A stretch of 64,000 nt of DNA from Streptomyces sp. NBC_00249. Its GTDB lineage: Bacteria; Actinomycetota; Actinomycetes; Streptomycetales; Streptomycetaceae. The position numbers and the translations under genes are program-made. Positions 41,676-51,499 of the stretch are shown here, piece by piece. Location of the stretch: the NCBI RefSeq assembly GCF_026342355.1, contig NZ_JAPEMV010000003.1:806001-870000 (forward strand), given 5' to 3'. Within the stretch, counting starts at the first letter, position 1; every line of letters begins with the position of its first letter. The notes below the pieces were generated by a model. It worked only from the letters and a program-made list of their open reading frames with translations. It had not been told where the DNA came from and searched no databases.

Positions 41676-41894
41676 CCCCTCATCACCCGCTGTGAGTTCG
41701 GCACGCCCTGTTATCGAAAAGATGTTCTGCCCCAGGTGGGATGCGGGTTACTGTCCCTGCACGCAAGATCCCTTCAGGGGGAGCACCGCATGCACGTCGT
41801 CGAATCCGAAGTCCGCCCTGGGCGCCCACCCGGTGTCACCAGCCCGGGCGGGTACCACGTGGGCCCTCCTGTGCGACGGTTGCCTTGCTGTTAC

Positions 41895-42644
41895 TCAAGG
41901 CACATCTATGGGCTCGTAGAGCACGTCGGTTCTGAGAATTGTTTTCGTACCCTCAAGAAGCGGGGCCGAGTCGTGAAGCGTCCGATGCCAGAAGAGGAGC
42001 GCATCGCCCGGTTCGGGGCGGTGGGCGCTCAATATTTCCTCAGGCTCTGCGAGCCGGGGCCAGTCCGAGAAGTCGCGTTGCGCAAAGGGAAGGTCGTTCT
42101 GCTTGTCGGCGATGAACCGCGTTTCTCCGCCCACTGCCTCATACGACAGGTAGACGACGACCGTCAGGTGAGTTCGCGTTCCGTCGGGGGCGAAATAGGG
42201 TGAATCGTAGTGCGGGACTAGCAATCCGCCGTGTTCGTACGTGATGAAGCGCATGCGCGGATTGACGGACGCCGGCTTCCAGGTCCTTCCGTCTGAATCC
42301 GTCGGATCGTCCGGTCCTACTTGAAACGACAGAAACGTCCGCAGCCTGCGGTAGAACTCTGCCGCCAAGACTTCGGAGTCAGCCGTGGCACGGAGAGAGC
42401 CGACCGGATCTCCCTCTGCGTAGTTGGCGGCAATGCCGTCTAGACCCACCGGCACAAAGCGCTGGGCAGCGAGTTCGGCCGCGAATACCTCCACTTCAGC
42501 CGGAGTGAGGAAATGGCGAATCACCCTCGCATCGACGTGTGGGATCTCCGACTCGGTCGGGGCCCATGAGTCATCGGCGGATATTCGGCTCAGCGTTTCT
42601 TCGGAGAGGTCGAAGGGATTTACCGGCATTCCGAACATGCTCAC
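41895..42644 (-). CDS. 2-oxoglutarate-Fe(II) oxygenase (prolyl-4-hydroxylase-like)
   Basis: 249 residues, GTG start after GGACGG. The double-stranded beta-helix ligands are apparent: HxD in LLVPHYDSPYF, distal His in LFWHRTLHDS, and the 2-oxoglutarate arginine in TILRTDVLYE. Such enzymes hydroxylate free or carrier-bound amino acids or peptides. It is preceded on the same strand by a short unidentified ORF and followed by IS debris; no obvious pathway partner remains. It may be a survivor of a lost biosynthetic cluster. Confidence 0.85.
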   Translation of the reverse strand: MSMFGMPVNPFDLSEETLSRISADDSWAPTESEIPHVDARVIRHFLTPAEVEVFAAELAAQRFVPVGLDGIAANYAEGDPVGSLRATADSEVLAAEFYRRLRTFLSFQVGPDDPTDSDGRTWKPASVNPRMRFITYEHGGLLVPHYDSPYFAPDGTRTHLTVVVYLSYEAVGGETRFIADKQNDLPFAQRDFSDWPRLAEPEEILSAHRPEPGDALLFWHRTLHDSAPLLEGTKTILRTDVLYEPIDVP

Positions 42645-42749
42645 TTTTCCGTCCTGAGGTCATTGTCGATGCCACCGCGGCCGTGGCCCCAAGAGCCCAG
42701 AACGGCCGCGGGCGGCACAGTGAGGTGAATGGCGGGACTGCCCGGCCAC

Positions 42750-42959
42750 TTACTTGTACGCGTTGAATCTGTGGAGGTACTCCAAGCGTGCTGCCGGTTC
42801 CTCGAATTCGAGGTGGGTGAATTCCGGCCAACTCTTTTTGTGTGATTCTCTCTCGCCGGACGGGATCGTGAGCCGTTCCGGATAGAGCTCGACGAAGTCG
42901 TACGAGGCCCCGAAGGCGACGGAATCGAGGCTGTTGTGCCGCAGGTGCCCGTTCAGCAC
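42750..42959 (-). CDS. Unidentified short protein, possibly a C-terminal remnant
   Basis: From a GTG at 42959 the frame encodes 69 residues (HNSLDSVAFGASYDFVELYP, HKKSWPEFTHLEFEEPAARL). The same frame stays protein-like upstream for about 45 more codons (HPVLLDCLSGIHSVRAFEA) but without a start, so the ORF may be the end of a longer broken gene. It lies 105 bases upstream of the oxygenase, same strand. Not recognised. Confidence 0.45.
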   Translation of the reverse strand: MLNGHLRHNSLDSVAFGASYDFVELYPERLTIPSGERESHKKSWPEFTHLEFEEPAARLEYLHRFNAYK

Positions 42960-43731
42960 TCGACACTTCTCGCGAACGTAGTCGGCCGCTTCGAACGCTC
43001 GGACTGAGTGGATTCCGGAAAGGCAATCGAGGAGAACAGGGTGCGGCGTGGCGGAGGGCGGAGGGGACTGGCGTGGCGCACGAAACGCTCCTAGCGGGTG
43101 AATTTCTCCGGGAGGAGAGGGGTTGCGCCATCCGAGTTCACACTTCGATCGACGCGCTTCTTCGCGTCGGCACGCGGCGCGACGAGCGCCGGAGTCTTCG
43201 AGGGTTTGAAGTGCACGAGCGGTGGATCGGAGAGCAGGGATCGCGCATCAGGGATCAGGCGCTGGGGTGCCGCAGCGTTGAAATGGGGACCGCCTTGTGT
43301 CGATCTCTGCCGGTGGTCCGGTGGTCGCCGGGTGGCTGGTGCGCGCGCCGGCATGGCTCCGGGCTCGTGCTCGACGTCACGGCCGTGCGCGCGGCGGCGG
43401 ATCGAGGCCCCTGGAGTCAATGCCCGCAGGGAGCGGGGGCCGCTGAGCGGTTATCGTCATGATGACGAGATTAGACTGGGGTGAACCCACAAAGCAAGCA
43501 GGACGTCCCCAACGCGGCGGAAGGGGGCGGGAGGCGGGGCGGGGACCGGCTCGGGGGACTACCGATGCGCGGTAGTCCCAAGCAGCGCTGGGCCGCTCCG
43601 TACCGGGTGACCGCACGTGCGGTGTGGGAACACCGCTCTGACGCGGGGCCAGGCCGCCCGGCGTCGTTGTCCGTTGGCAATGAAGTTAGTCGAGTGCGGT
43701 GTCCTGACCTGGGTCTCTGATAATTGATCTT
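42960..43731. other. Unresolved region
   Basis: About 770 bases. Besides the possible upstream extension of the preceding ORF, short - strand text near 43091-43250 (LVHFKPSKTPALVAPRADAK) looks formerly coding. No intact gene is supported. Confidence 0.4.
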
Positions 43732-44470
43732 GTGGCAGGTCGAGGTGAGTTGACGGAAGCGGCGTGGGATCGGATTGAGCCCTTGTTGCCGCAGGTGGAC
43801 GGGCGCGGTCGGCCGTGGCGTGATCACCGGCAGGTGGTCAATGGTGTGCTGTGTCGGTTGCGGACCGGGTCTCCGTGGCGTGACCTGCCCGAGCGGTATG
43901 GGCCGTGGCAGACCGTCTACGAGCGGTTCGCCCGCTGGGAGGCGGATGGCACGTGGGCAAAGCTGTTGGAGCATGTGCAGGTCCACGACGACGCGGTGGG
44001 CCGGGTGGAGTGGACCGTCGCCGTCGACTCCACGGTCAACCGTGCCCACCAGCACGCCGCCGGCGCACGTAAAAGGGGGCCGCTGACGGGGACAGACTGG
44101 AAGTTCCGGGCCGCTCGCAGACGCGCCAGGCCCTCGGCCTGTCCCGAGGCGGGCTGACCACCAAGGTCCACCTCGCCGTCGACGGCCGGGGCCTGCCCCT
44201 GTCCATCGTGCTCACGCCCGGCAATGTCAACGACGCCGCCGCGTTCGCCCAGGTCCTCGACGGGATCCGCATCCCGCGCATTGCCACGGGCCGCCAGCGC
44301 ACGACACCGGTGCGGTTGCTGGGCGACAAGGCCTACTCCAGCCGGGCGATCCGTCACCTGCTGCGGCGTTGGGGCATCGCCGTCACGATCCCCGAGCGCC
44401 GCGACCAGGCGGCCAACCGCCGGCGCCGAGGGCGCCTCGGCGGCCGGCCGCCCGCCTTCGACAAGGAGTC
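43732..44470 (+). mobile_element. IS5-family transposase remnant, 3' end lost
   Basis: GTG start with ELTEAAWDRIEPLLPQVDG, then AVDSTVNRAHQHAAGARKRG. After a frameshift near 44150 it continues with SRGGLTTKVHLAVDGRGL, LLGDKAYSSRAIRHLLRRWG and LGGRPPAFDKE. It breaks at PAFDKE and joins the SnoaL-like fragment. Same family as the remnants at 35.8-36.5 and 41.6 kb. Confidence 0.88.
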
Positions 44471-44666
44471 CTTGCCCCCACTCGATTCCCGCGCGGATCT
44501 CCTCGCGGCCGATGAACTCCTTGTCGATGTGCGGCCATCGCATGGTGCCGTCGGGCGTGAACAGCGAGGCGACGCGGTCGAAGTCGCGCATCATCACAGC
44601 GTCGGTGACCTCGGCGCGAAGCTCCTCGATCTCGAAGCGATCGAGGACGTTCCGCATAACATTCAT
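44470..44666 (-). pseudogene. SnoaL/NTF2-like protein, N-terminal fragment
   Basis: From ATG, about 65 residues match the SnoaL-like fold (FEIEELRAEVTDAVMMRDFD, VASLFTPDGTMRWPHID, GREEIRAGIEWGQ). The frame then enters antisense IS5 sequence, so the C-terminal half is lost. It was divergent from the LysR gene, a common arrangement in which the regulator controls the neighbouring enzyme. Confidence 0.75.
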
Positions 44667-44773
44667 CGGGCTTCCCTGCCCTGTCAATGCGTCGGTCAGG
44701 CGTCTGCCGCCTGCGCCTGGTGGCTGATGAGTCCAGCATCGATGCAGGTCAGCGGCGGAACAATGTAGAGTCC

Positions 44774-45626
44774 ATGGAGCTATCCATAACTGGGAGCCGC
44801 GGAACGACTTCACGTCTCCCAGGCCCGTGTCAGCCAGGCCATCCGCAGACAAGAACGCCGCCTCGGCGTGGCCCTGTTCGATCGCACCAGCCGACGCGTG
44901 GCCCTGACCCCTGTCGGCCGGCGCCTGCGTGAAGACCTGCAGCAGGCCCTCGACCTCCTCCACGCGGGACTCGCACGCGCCCAAGCAGCCGGCCCGGGCG
45001 CGGGCCGGACCCTGCGGCTGGGTGTCTTCGGCCACGCCGGACACGAACTACACCCCCTCGTCGACGCGTTCCGCACCCGCTACCCCGGCAGCGACATCCA
45101 GTTCGGCGAAATCAACGGCGCCGACGCGTTCACCGCCCTGCGCGCCGGAGAGCACGACGCGCACGTGCTGTGGCTGCCCGTCGCCGAACCGGACCTCACC
45201 GTCGGCCCCACCGTGCTCACCGGAGGCCGCGTGCTGGCCGTGGCCACAGACCATCCGCTCACCCAACGCGGCACCGCGTCCCTGGAAGACCTCGCCGACA
45301 ACCATGTCGTCGACCTCGGCCCCGAAGCTCCCGAGTACTGGGTCGCCTCCATGGTCCCCACCCGCACCCCGCTCGGCCGGCGCATCCCCCGCGGGCCCGC
45401 CGCGCGGACCTTCCACGAGATTCTCTCCCTGGTCGCGGCCGGACGCTGCGTCCACCCGCTGGGCGAAGTCGCCGCGCGCTACAACAAGCCCCCCGGCATC
45501 GCCTTCCTGCCCCTCCATGACGCCCCCACCCTCGAATGGGCGCTCACCTGGCGTACCACCGCTGACAGCCCCAGCATCCGCGCACTGGCCCAAACCGCCG
45601 CCGACCTCGGCCCCATCGCACTATGA
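44774..45626 (+). pseudogene. LysR-family regulator with deletion in the DNA-binding domain
   Basis: ATG starts MELSIT, then a deletion and frameshift remove about 20 codons; the second frame picks up AAERLHVSQARVSQAIRRQE, RRLGVALFDRTSRRVALT (the HTH end) and a full effector domain (LRLGVFGHAGHELHPLVDAF, GGRVLAVATDHPLTQ). The first recognition-domain helix is missing, so DNA binding is doubtful. A shorter protein could still start internally at 44868. Confidence 0.75.
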
Positions 45627-45649
45627 CAGCGACAACGGGCAGCGAACGG

Positions 45650-46160
45650 GGGGCACGCGGCAAACCCGGCCGCTACGGAAACGGCACCGCGGACATGGAC
45701 CTCGCGCTGCGAGGGCTGAAGCTCAAGACGCTCGACCCCTACATGGCCGGTTGGCGTCTGCGCGTAGTGCCGAGGTCTCCGGAGTCCGCGTCAAGGACAT
45801 TGACACCGACAACTGGATCCGGACCGTACGACGGCAGACCACCCCCGCCCGAGGCGGGCTCGTCGGCAAGGCCACCAAGGGAAAGCGCGCCCGCAAGGTA
45901 CCTCTCATCGAAGAGGTACGGCCGATGGTCGCCCAACGCCTGCTTGCCGCCGGCAACAGCCCGACGCCCGGATCGCCGACGCAGGTGTCGCCCCGCATGT
46001 CCTCCGCAAGATCGCCGGACACGGCTCGCTGACCACCACTCAGCGCTACCTGAACCCCGACGCTGGCCAGATCACGGCAGCTGGTGCCGCGCTGTCCGCG
46101 CACCTCATGGTGCTCCGTGCACCTCGTTCGCTGCCAGTCACGGCCGATACCGCCGTCTGA
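45650..46160 (+). pseudogene. Tyrosine recombinase (integrase) in three frames
   Basis: Frame one: GTADMDLALRGLKLKTLDPY then MAGWRLRVVP, the N-terminal SAM-like domain of Streptomyces integrative-element integrases. Frame two: AEVSGVRVKDIDTDNWIRTV and GKATKGKRARKVPLIEEVRP. Frame three: HVLRKIAGHGSLTTTQRYLN, containing the HxxR and catalytic Tyr. Large internal deletions and frameshifts make it inactive. No attachment site was identified. Confidence 0.8.
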
Positions 46161-46357
46161 CCCGCACTGACCGCCCTGGTCCCCAACTGCTCCCCAAGGG
46201 ATCACCACCTGCTGTTTGCAGATGCTGCCCCTCTCGCCGCGCGCCGCTCAGGGAGAGCTCTGGCTCCGCACCTTCTCTGGCGGGCGAGGAGCCCGCATGG
46301 ACCCGCATCCAGCTGAATGAGGACTTCCGCCATGCTGTCCATGAGTCGCGTGCAAGG

Positions 46358-47905
46358 ATGTCGGCCGTGACCAGATCGTCCTCCTCTCCTGTCGCCGAGG
46401 GCACGTCCCCTCACAACTACGGCCTGGGTCCCCGTGCCGCTGCCGTGCTTGTGTTCGGGTCGTCGGCCGCGGTCCTGGTGGTGGAGATCGTCGCTTTGCG
46501 GCTGCTGGCTCCCTACCTCGGCCTCACCCTCGAGACCAGCACCATGGTGATCGGCATCGCCCTCACCGCGATCGCCCTCGGCTCCTGGCTGGGTGGGCGC
46601 ATCGCCGACCAGGTCAATCCACGCCGTCTCATCGGCCCCTCGCTCGGGGTGTCGGGAGCGGTCGTGGCGCTCACCCCCGCCGTGCTGCGCGCCACTGCGG
46701 AGTGGGCGCCAGCGATACTCTTGTTGATCGCGTCTCTGACCATCCTCGTGCCGGGCGCGCTGCTCTCTGCGGTGACGCCGATCGTGACCAAGTTGCGTCT
46801 CACCAGCCTCGCCGAGACCGGAGCGGTTGTCGGCCGGCTGTCCGGCGTCGGCACCGTCGGCGCCATCGTCGGCACGGTCCTCACCGGCTTCGTCCTCGTC
46901 ACGCGGTTGCCGGTCAGCGGCATCCTCATCGGCCTCGGAACACTGCTGGTGGTCGGCTCGGCGCTGGTCGAGTGGCGAACGCGCGGGTGGAGAGGCACCC
47001 CTGCCCTCACACTCGTCGTCGTTGCCGGCGGCCTCGCCACCATGGTCGCGCCCGGTGGCTGCGACACGGAGACCAGGTACCACTGCGCACGGGTCGTCGC
47101 CGACCCCGACCGGGGCAGCGGCCGCACACTCGTTCTGGACGGCGTGCGGCACTCCTACGTCGACATCGACGACCCGACCTTGCTCAAGTTCGGGTACGTG
47201 CGCGCCATCGCGTCGGTGGTCGATGCCGCCTTTCCCAAAGGTGTGCCCCTTGCTGCCCATCACCTGGGCGGCGGCGGGCTCACCTTTCCCCGCTACCTCG
47301 CGGCCACGCGGCCCGGGACCCGCAGCCTTGTGTCCGAGATCGACAGCGGGGTCGTGCGCATCGACCGCGACCAACTGGGTCTGAGATCAGAAGGCGGTGT
47401 CGACGTACGCGTAGAGGACGGCAGGCTCGGCCTACGACGACTGGACGCCGGCAGTCGTGACCTCGTCGTCGGCGACGCCTTCGGGGGCGTCAGTGTGCCA
47501 TGGCACCTCACTACGGTGGAAGCGATGACTGACGTACGGCGGGTGCTCAACGAAGACGGCCTGTACGTTGCCAACCTCATCGATCACGGTGGTCTGGCCT
47601 TCGCACGTGCCGAAGTAGCCACCATCAGCGAAACTTTCGAGCACGTTGCCCTCGTCGGCGAACCCTCCGATATCGGCCTTGGCCCGACCTCCACCCCCAA
47701 GGGCGGCAATCTGGTGGTGCTCGCCTCCAACCGACCCGTCGACCTCCGCGCGACCCAGGAAGCGCTGGACGCCCGGCAAACCGGCTGGAAGATCGCCACC
47801 GGCGACGACCTCACCTCCTGGATCGGCGATGCTCAACTGCTCACCGACGACCACGCACCCGTCGACCAGCTCCTCCAGCCCTACAGCCCACGGAGCAGCC
47901 AGTGA
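46358..47905 (+). CDS. Spermidine-synthase-like protein with N-terminal membrane domain
   Basis: 515 residues. Residues about 20-220 contain about six membrane segments (AAVLVFGSSAAVLVVEIVAL, LLLIASLTILVPGALLSAVT, GTVGAIVGTVLTGFVLVTR). The C-terminal 290 residues resemble the spermidine synthase methyltransferase-like fold (HHLGGGGLTFPRYL, DVRVEDGRLGLRRL, GDAFGGVSVPWHLTT, DVRRVLNEDGLYVANLIDH). Such fused transporter/SpeE-like proteins are common in actinobacteria; their reaction is unknown and aminopropyl transfer is not established. A GTG at 46367 with AAGGA eight bases upstream is a credible alternative start. Confidence 0.8.
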   Translation: MSAVTRSSSSPVAEGTSPHNYGLGPRAAAVLVFGSSAAVLVVEIVALRLLAPYLGLTLETSTMVIGIALTAIALGSWLGGRIADQVNPRRLIGPSLGVSGAVVALTPAVLRATAEWAPAILLLIASLTILVPGALLSAVTPIVTKLRLTSLAETGAVVGRLSGVGTVGAIVGTVLTGFVLVTRLPVSGILIGLGTLLVVGSALVEWRTRGWRGTPALTLVVVAGGLATMVAPGGCDTETRYHCARVVADPDRGSGRTLVLDGVRHSYVDIDDPTLLKFGYVRAIASVVDAAFPKGVPLAAHHLGGGGLTFPRYLAATRPGTRSLVSEIDSGVVRIDRDQLGLRSEGGVDVRVEDGRLGLRRLDAGSRDLVVGDAFGGVSVPWHLTTVEAMTDVRRVLNEDGLYVANLIDHGGLAFARAEVATISETFEHVALVGEPSDIGLGPTSTPKGGNLVVLASNRPVDLRATQEALDARQTGWKIATGDDLTSWIGDAQLLTDDHAPVDQLLQPYSPRSSQ

Positions 47906-48142
47906 CCGGACACGTGTCCGAGCCATGCCGCACTCCCAACCATCACCACCGTCTCGACCAGCGCAACCCCACCGACAAGCTGCGACGCGAAGCCCACCGC
48001 CTGATGGCCCAGGCCGACTGCCACCGCCTGGCCTGGCGCAATGCCGGGCGGTTCGCGGGCGGCAGGTCTGCATAACGTGGATGCGCGAGCACGGTGCCGC
48101 CGCCGAGGCCGGGACGGTCAACCACCCGGGAGGGGGGCGATG

Positions 48143-48895
48143 TTAGAGGTCCTGACAAAGTCGTTGGACGTGTCGGTGGGTGATGAGGCAGGTGGCGAGG
48201 CCGAGGAAGGCTTCGTGGATGTCGTCGCGTCGTTCCCACCGGATGCGTAGTCGGCGAAAGCCGTGGAGCCAGGCGATGGTTCGCTCGACAACCCAGCGGT
48301 GGACTCCGAGCCCGGATCCGTGCGGGACTCCGCGGCGGGCGATCACCGGTTTGACGTCCATCGCCCAGACGAGCCGACGGTACTTGTCGCGGTCGCGGTC
48401 GCGGTCGTGGTCGTGCTCGTAGCCGCGGTCGCCGAGCAAGCTGTCGGGCCGCTTGCGTGGCCGTCCGACCAGGCCGGCGACCGATGGGATCTTCTTCAGC
48501 AGCGGTATCAGCTGGGTGACGTCGTTACGATTACCGCCGGTCAGTGAGACGGCGAGCGGGATGCCCTGGCCGTCGACGATGAGGTGGGGCTTGCTGCCCG
48601 GACGTGCGCGGTCGACCGGGCTGGGCCCGCTTTTGGGCCCCTTCGAGCGGCCCGGACATGACTGGAGTCGATCACCGCCCTCGGCCAGTCGATCTGCTTC
48701 GCCCCCCGCAGCTCGGCAAGGAGGACGGCATGGAGCCGGTCCCAGACGCCGACTGCGTTCCAAGCCTCAAGGCGGCGCCAGCAGGTCATGTCATCCGAGA
48801 CTGCCCACGGACGAGACTCCCTCTTCCCCACGACCAGACCAACGAGCATCCAAGCCGACAGTCACACCACAACCGGCTTCTGTTAGGCCCTCTAA
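48143..48895 (-). mobile_element. IS5-family element with inverted repeats, internally shortened
   Basis: TTAGAGGTCCTGACA at the left matches the complement of TGTTAGGCCCTCTAA at the right in 13 of 15 positions. Between them the - strand encodes a transposase in two overlapping frames: WRRLEAWNAVGVWDRLHAVL, RAVIDSSHVRAA, then GPKSGPSPVDRARPGSKPHL and VERTIAWLHGFRRLRIRWER. The usual N-terminal 100 residues are missing and the element is only 753 bp, so it is non-autonomous. Confidence 0.85.
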
Positions 48896-49051
48896 GAGAT
48901 GACGCCGCCGGTGGCTGCCGGAGCGGACAGCCCCGCTCTCTCGCGCTCGCCTACGGGTGGGTTGGTCTGAGCTGACATCTCACGTGCTTCCAACGGAATT
49001 TCGGATGGGGACGGGGCAGATCGCGCTACGGACGGGGGTTCTGGGTGCGGG

Positions 49052-49489
49052 TCAGGCGGGATCCGGAAGAGACGGCCCGGCGGCCGGCGTACCCGCGGGC
49101 CGTTGCTCCTGGAACGCCCGCTCGTCGGCATCCGCCAGCCAGAACCAGACTGGCGGGAAGGCCAGCTCGATCACGGTCAACGCCACCTGGAACCAGTGCG
49201 GCCACCCGTGCACCGCCAGGGACAACAGCCGCCCCACGCCGCCCAGCAGGAACACCGCCGCGAGCCACCGCACCACCTTCGCCGGGACGGGGTCCTGCCG
49301 GGCCGCCCACAGCCAGGCCAGCCCGTACCCGGAGAAGATCGCGCCGAAGAACCGGCCCAGGCTGTCCAGAGTGGGGCCGGCGTCGGCCTCGCCCGGAATC
49401 GCGGCATTGCCGCCGACCACGTGGAACAGCCCGATCGCCGTGCACGCGAGGCCCATCACCCATGCGAACACCCGGAGTGCCTTGGCCAT
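49052..49489 (-). CDS. DUF4345-type small membrane protein
   Basis: 145 residues from the ATG of MAKALRVF. Four hydrophobic segments (VFAWVMGLACTAIGLFHVV, LGRFFGAIFSGYGLAWLW, VRWLAAVFLLGGVGRLLSLA, FQVALTVIELAFPPVWFWL) match the four-helix DUF4345 family, often next to TetR genes. The divergent TetR regulator shares its promoter region, which holds two related palindromes, so this protein is probably the regulated target. Function unknown; it may be induced by a small molecule. Confidence 0.8.
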   Translation of the reverse strand: MAKALRVFAWVMGLACTAIGLFHVVGGNAAIPGEADAGPTLDSLGRFFGAIFSGYGLAWLWAARQDPVPAKVVRWLAAVFLLGGVGRLLSLAVHGWPHWFQVALTVIELAFPPVWFWLADADERAFQEQRPAGTPAAGPSLPDPA

Positions 49490-49506
49490 GACTCCACCCC
49501 ACTTAG

Positions 49507-49560
49507 TTGACGTGTGTCTACTTAACTTCAAGATAGCCACCTTTGGTAGACGCGTGTCAA
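49507..49560. promoter_or_regulatory. Two inverted operator-like sites for the TetR regulator
   Basis: TTGACGTGTGTCTAC (49507-49521) and GTAGACGCGTGTCAA (49546-49560) are inverted copies matching at 12 of 15 positions, and each contains GAC-N4-GTC. They lie between the divergent DUF4345 and TetR genes. Confidence 0.7.
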
Positions 49561-49576
49561 GTAGTAATCTGGGTGC

Positions 49577-50197
49577 GTGCCACCCCGCCGACGCCTGACC
49601 CCTGCCGACCGCCGTGCCCAGCTGCTCGCCGTCGGCGCACGGCTCTTCTCCGCCGCCCCCTACGACGACGTGCTGATGGAGGACGTCGCCCGGCAGGCCG
49701 GCGTGTCCCGTGCCCTGCTCTACCAGCACTTCCCGAGCAAGCACGCCCTCTTCGCGGCGGTCTACCAGCAGGCGGCCGACCGGCTGCTGGAGGCGACGAC
49801 GTTCGACCCCAGTGCCACGCTCGTCGAGCAGCTCACCCAGGGCCTGGACGCCCACCTCGACTACTTCATCACCAACCGCCACGCCGTCCTGGCCGCGAAC
49901 CGGGTGCTGGCGGGCGACCCTGTCATCCAGACGATCATGACGGACGAACTCGACGCCCTGCGCTCACGCCTGCTCGGTGTGCTCCCGCTCGCCGACGAAC
50001 GCACGCACGCCGCCGTCTCCGCGGCACTGAAGGCCTGGCTCGTGTTCGTCCAGGTGCTCTGCGTGGACTGGCTCACGCGCGAGACCTGCACCCGCACCGA
50101 GCTGCGGGACACCTGCATCGGCGCGGCGGTCGGCGCCCTGCGCCCCCTGCTGTCCAAGGACCCCGCCCCAAACTGGCCGCCCGCCCCGCCCGCCTGA
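49577..50197 (+). CDS. TetR-family transcriptional regulator
   Basis: 206 residues, GTG start 17 bases after the second operator-like site, so the transcript may be leaderless or short-leadered. The N-terminal HTH is clear: RAQLLAVGARLFSAAPYDDV, MEDVARQAGVSRALLYQHF, SKHALFAAVY. The C-terminal ligand-binding region is helical with TRETCTRTELRDTCIGA at the end. It probably represses itself and the divergent DUF4345 gene. Confidence 0.9.
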   Translation: MPPRRRLTPADRRAQLLAVGARLFSAAPYDDVLMEDVARQAGVSRALLYQHFPSKHALFAAVYQQAADRLLEATTFDPSATLVEQLTQGLDAHLDYFITNRHAVLAANRVLAGDPVIQTIMTDELDALRSRLLGVLPLADERTHAAVSAALKAWLVFVQVLCVDWLTRETCTRTELRDTCIGAAVGALRPLLSKDPAPNWPPAPPA

Positions 50198-50284
50198 ACC
50201 GGCCCAACCGGCGAGACCGGCGGGCCTGGTACTCCACGACGACGAGGGGTCCTGACTCCGATACCGCCTGAACTCGACGAGGCA

Positions 50285-50405
50285 GTGAACCAGGCCGCCG
50301 CCTGCTCCCGGTACCTGCGAGGCGAGGGCCCAGACGTCGAATTCCCCGAGGAGGAGTGGCCCAAGGACTTCCTGGGGGGCGAGGCCATCTATCCCAACGT
50401 CGAGC
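50285..50405 (+). pseudogene. Unidentified gene, N-terminal remnant
   Basis: A GTG frame gives about 40 protein-like residues (NQAAACSRYLRGEGPDVEFP, WPKDFLGGEAIYPNVERAV) and then enters antisense ISL3 transposase sequence. Family not recognised. Confidence 0.4.
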
Positions 50406-51260
50406 GTGCCGTCAGGCGGGACGAGCGGTACGACCACCGGCCTGGACGGTTCCGGCGTGACCAGGTCCCTCGCGGTTGCCTCCGCCGAAGCCGGGGTCGC
50501 GGCGAACCCGGCCTGGATGCACCCGTGGTGGGATCCGACCGTTCTCTCCACCGCATCCGCGACGATCCGCCACAGATACCAGGCATCGGCGACCTGCATC
50601 GCCTGCGGGGCACCGATTCGGGCTCCCTCCGCGTAGGCGCCACCCCGGGTGTCCCGGCAGGTCACCTCCACCTCCGGGTGGCGGCGAAGCCATGCGGCCA
50701 GCGGCTCGGCGTCCCGGCGGGCTTCCAGATCAACCAGGGTCGTTGCATAGGAGTCGCCCTTGCGTAGAGCGAAATCGTCCACGCCCAGGAACCTGACGGC
50801 GCCGACGGGTGGCTGCGGAACCGAGCGGAGCAGGTCCAGCAGCGCGCCCTTGGCGATACGGATCCCGAGGGCCGCGGCCAGGCGGGCGCCGGGACCGCCC
50901 GCCAAGCAGAGCGCGGTCGAAGCGAGCATCGACCGCAGCACCTGCGTCTGCCGGGCATGCGGCCTGGTCAGCCCCTCGATCTGCTCGGCGAACGCAACGG
51001 CCGGGCACCGGCTGCTCAGGCACTTGAACCGGCGCACGGTCAGCTTGATGACCACGGCTACCGGCCACGGGCGCGTCGCCGAGCCGACGGACGCACCGGC
51101 CGTGCACCCGCCACGATGGCATACCGCATCCCGGGCACCTCACCGGAGACGTCTGACACCCCGCGCGAAGCGTGATGCCCCAGGCCGTTCGCTTGATCGA
51201 CTCGATGACAACACCGAACAGATGCGGCAAAAACAGCCCCAACACCACTGAACCGCACAC
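50400..51260 (-). mobile_element. ISL3-family transposase remnant, frameshifted and truncated
   Basis: Frame one starts near 51260 (LGLFLPHLFGVVIESI, CQTSPVRCPGCGMPSWRVHG with the N-terminal zinc motif). Near 51090 it shifts to IKLTVRRFKCLSSRCPAVAF, VRFLGVDDFALRKGDSYATT and CRDTRGGAYAEGARIGAPQA (DDE core). The C-terminal helical region is absent. Dead copy. Confidence 0.85.
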
Positions 51261-51499
51261 CCGGAGACTGCCCAGCTACATCGCTTGCCGTAACCGGCCC
51301 TCGTCAGATTGTCAGTACCGCCATGTTGGAGAACAGCGCCCCCAAGCGCTGTCCTCGCCAGCTTCACCGTCTCGATGATCCCCAAGAGGAACAACCGCGG
51401 CACGGAGATTGAGCTTGGTCATCCCCAACGAGGACCTCACCAGCTGGAAAGCCACCACTCTGAAGCCGACCCTAAACAGGCTCGGAACTCTTCGGCCCG

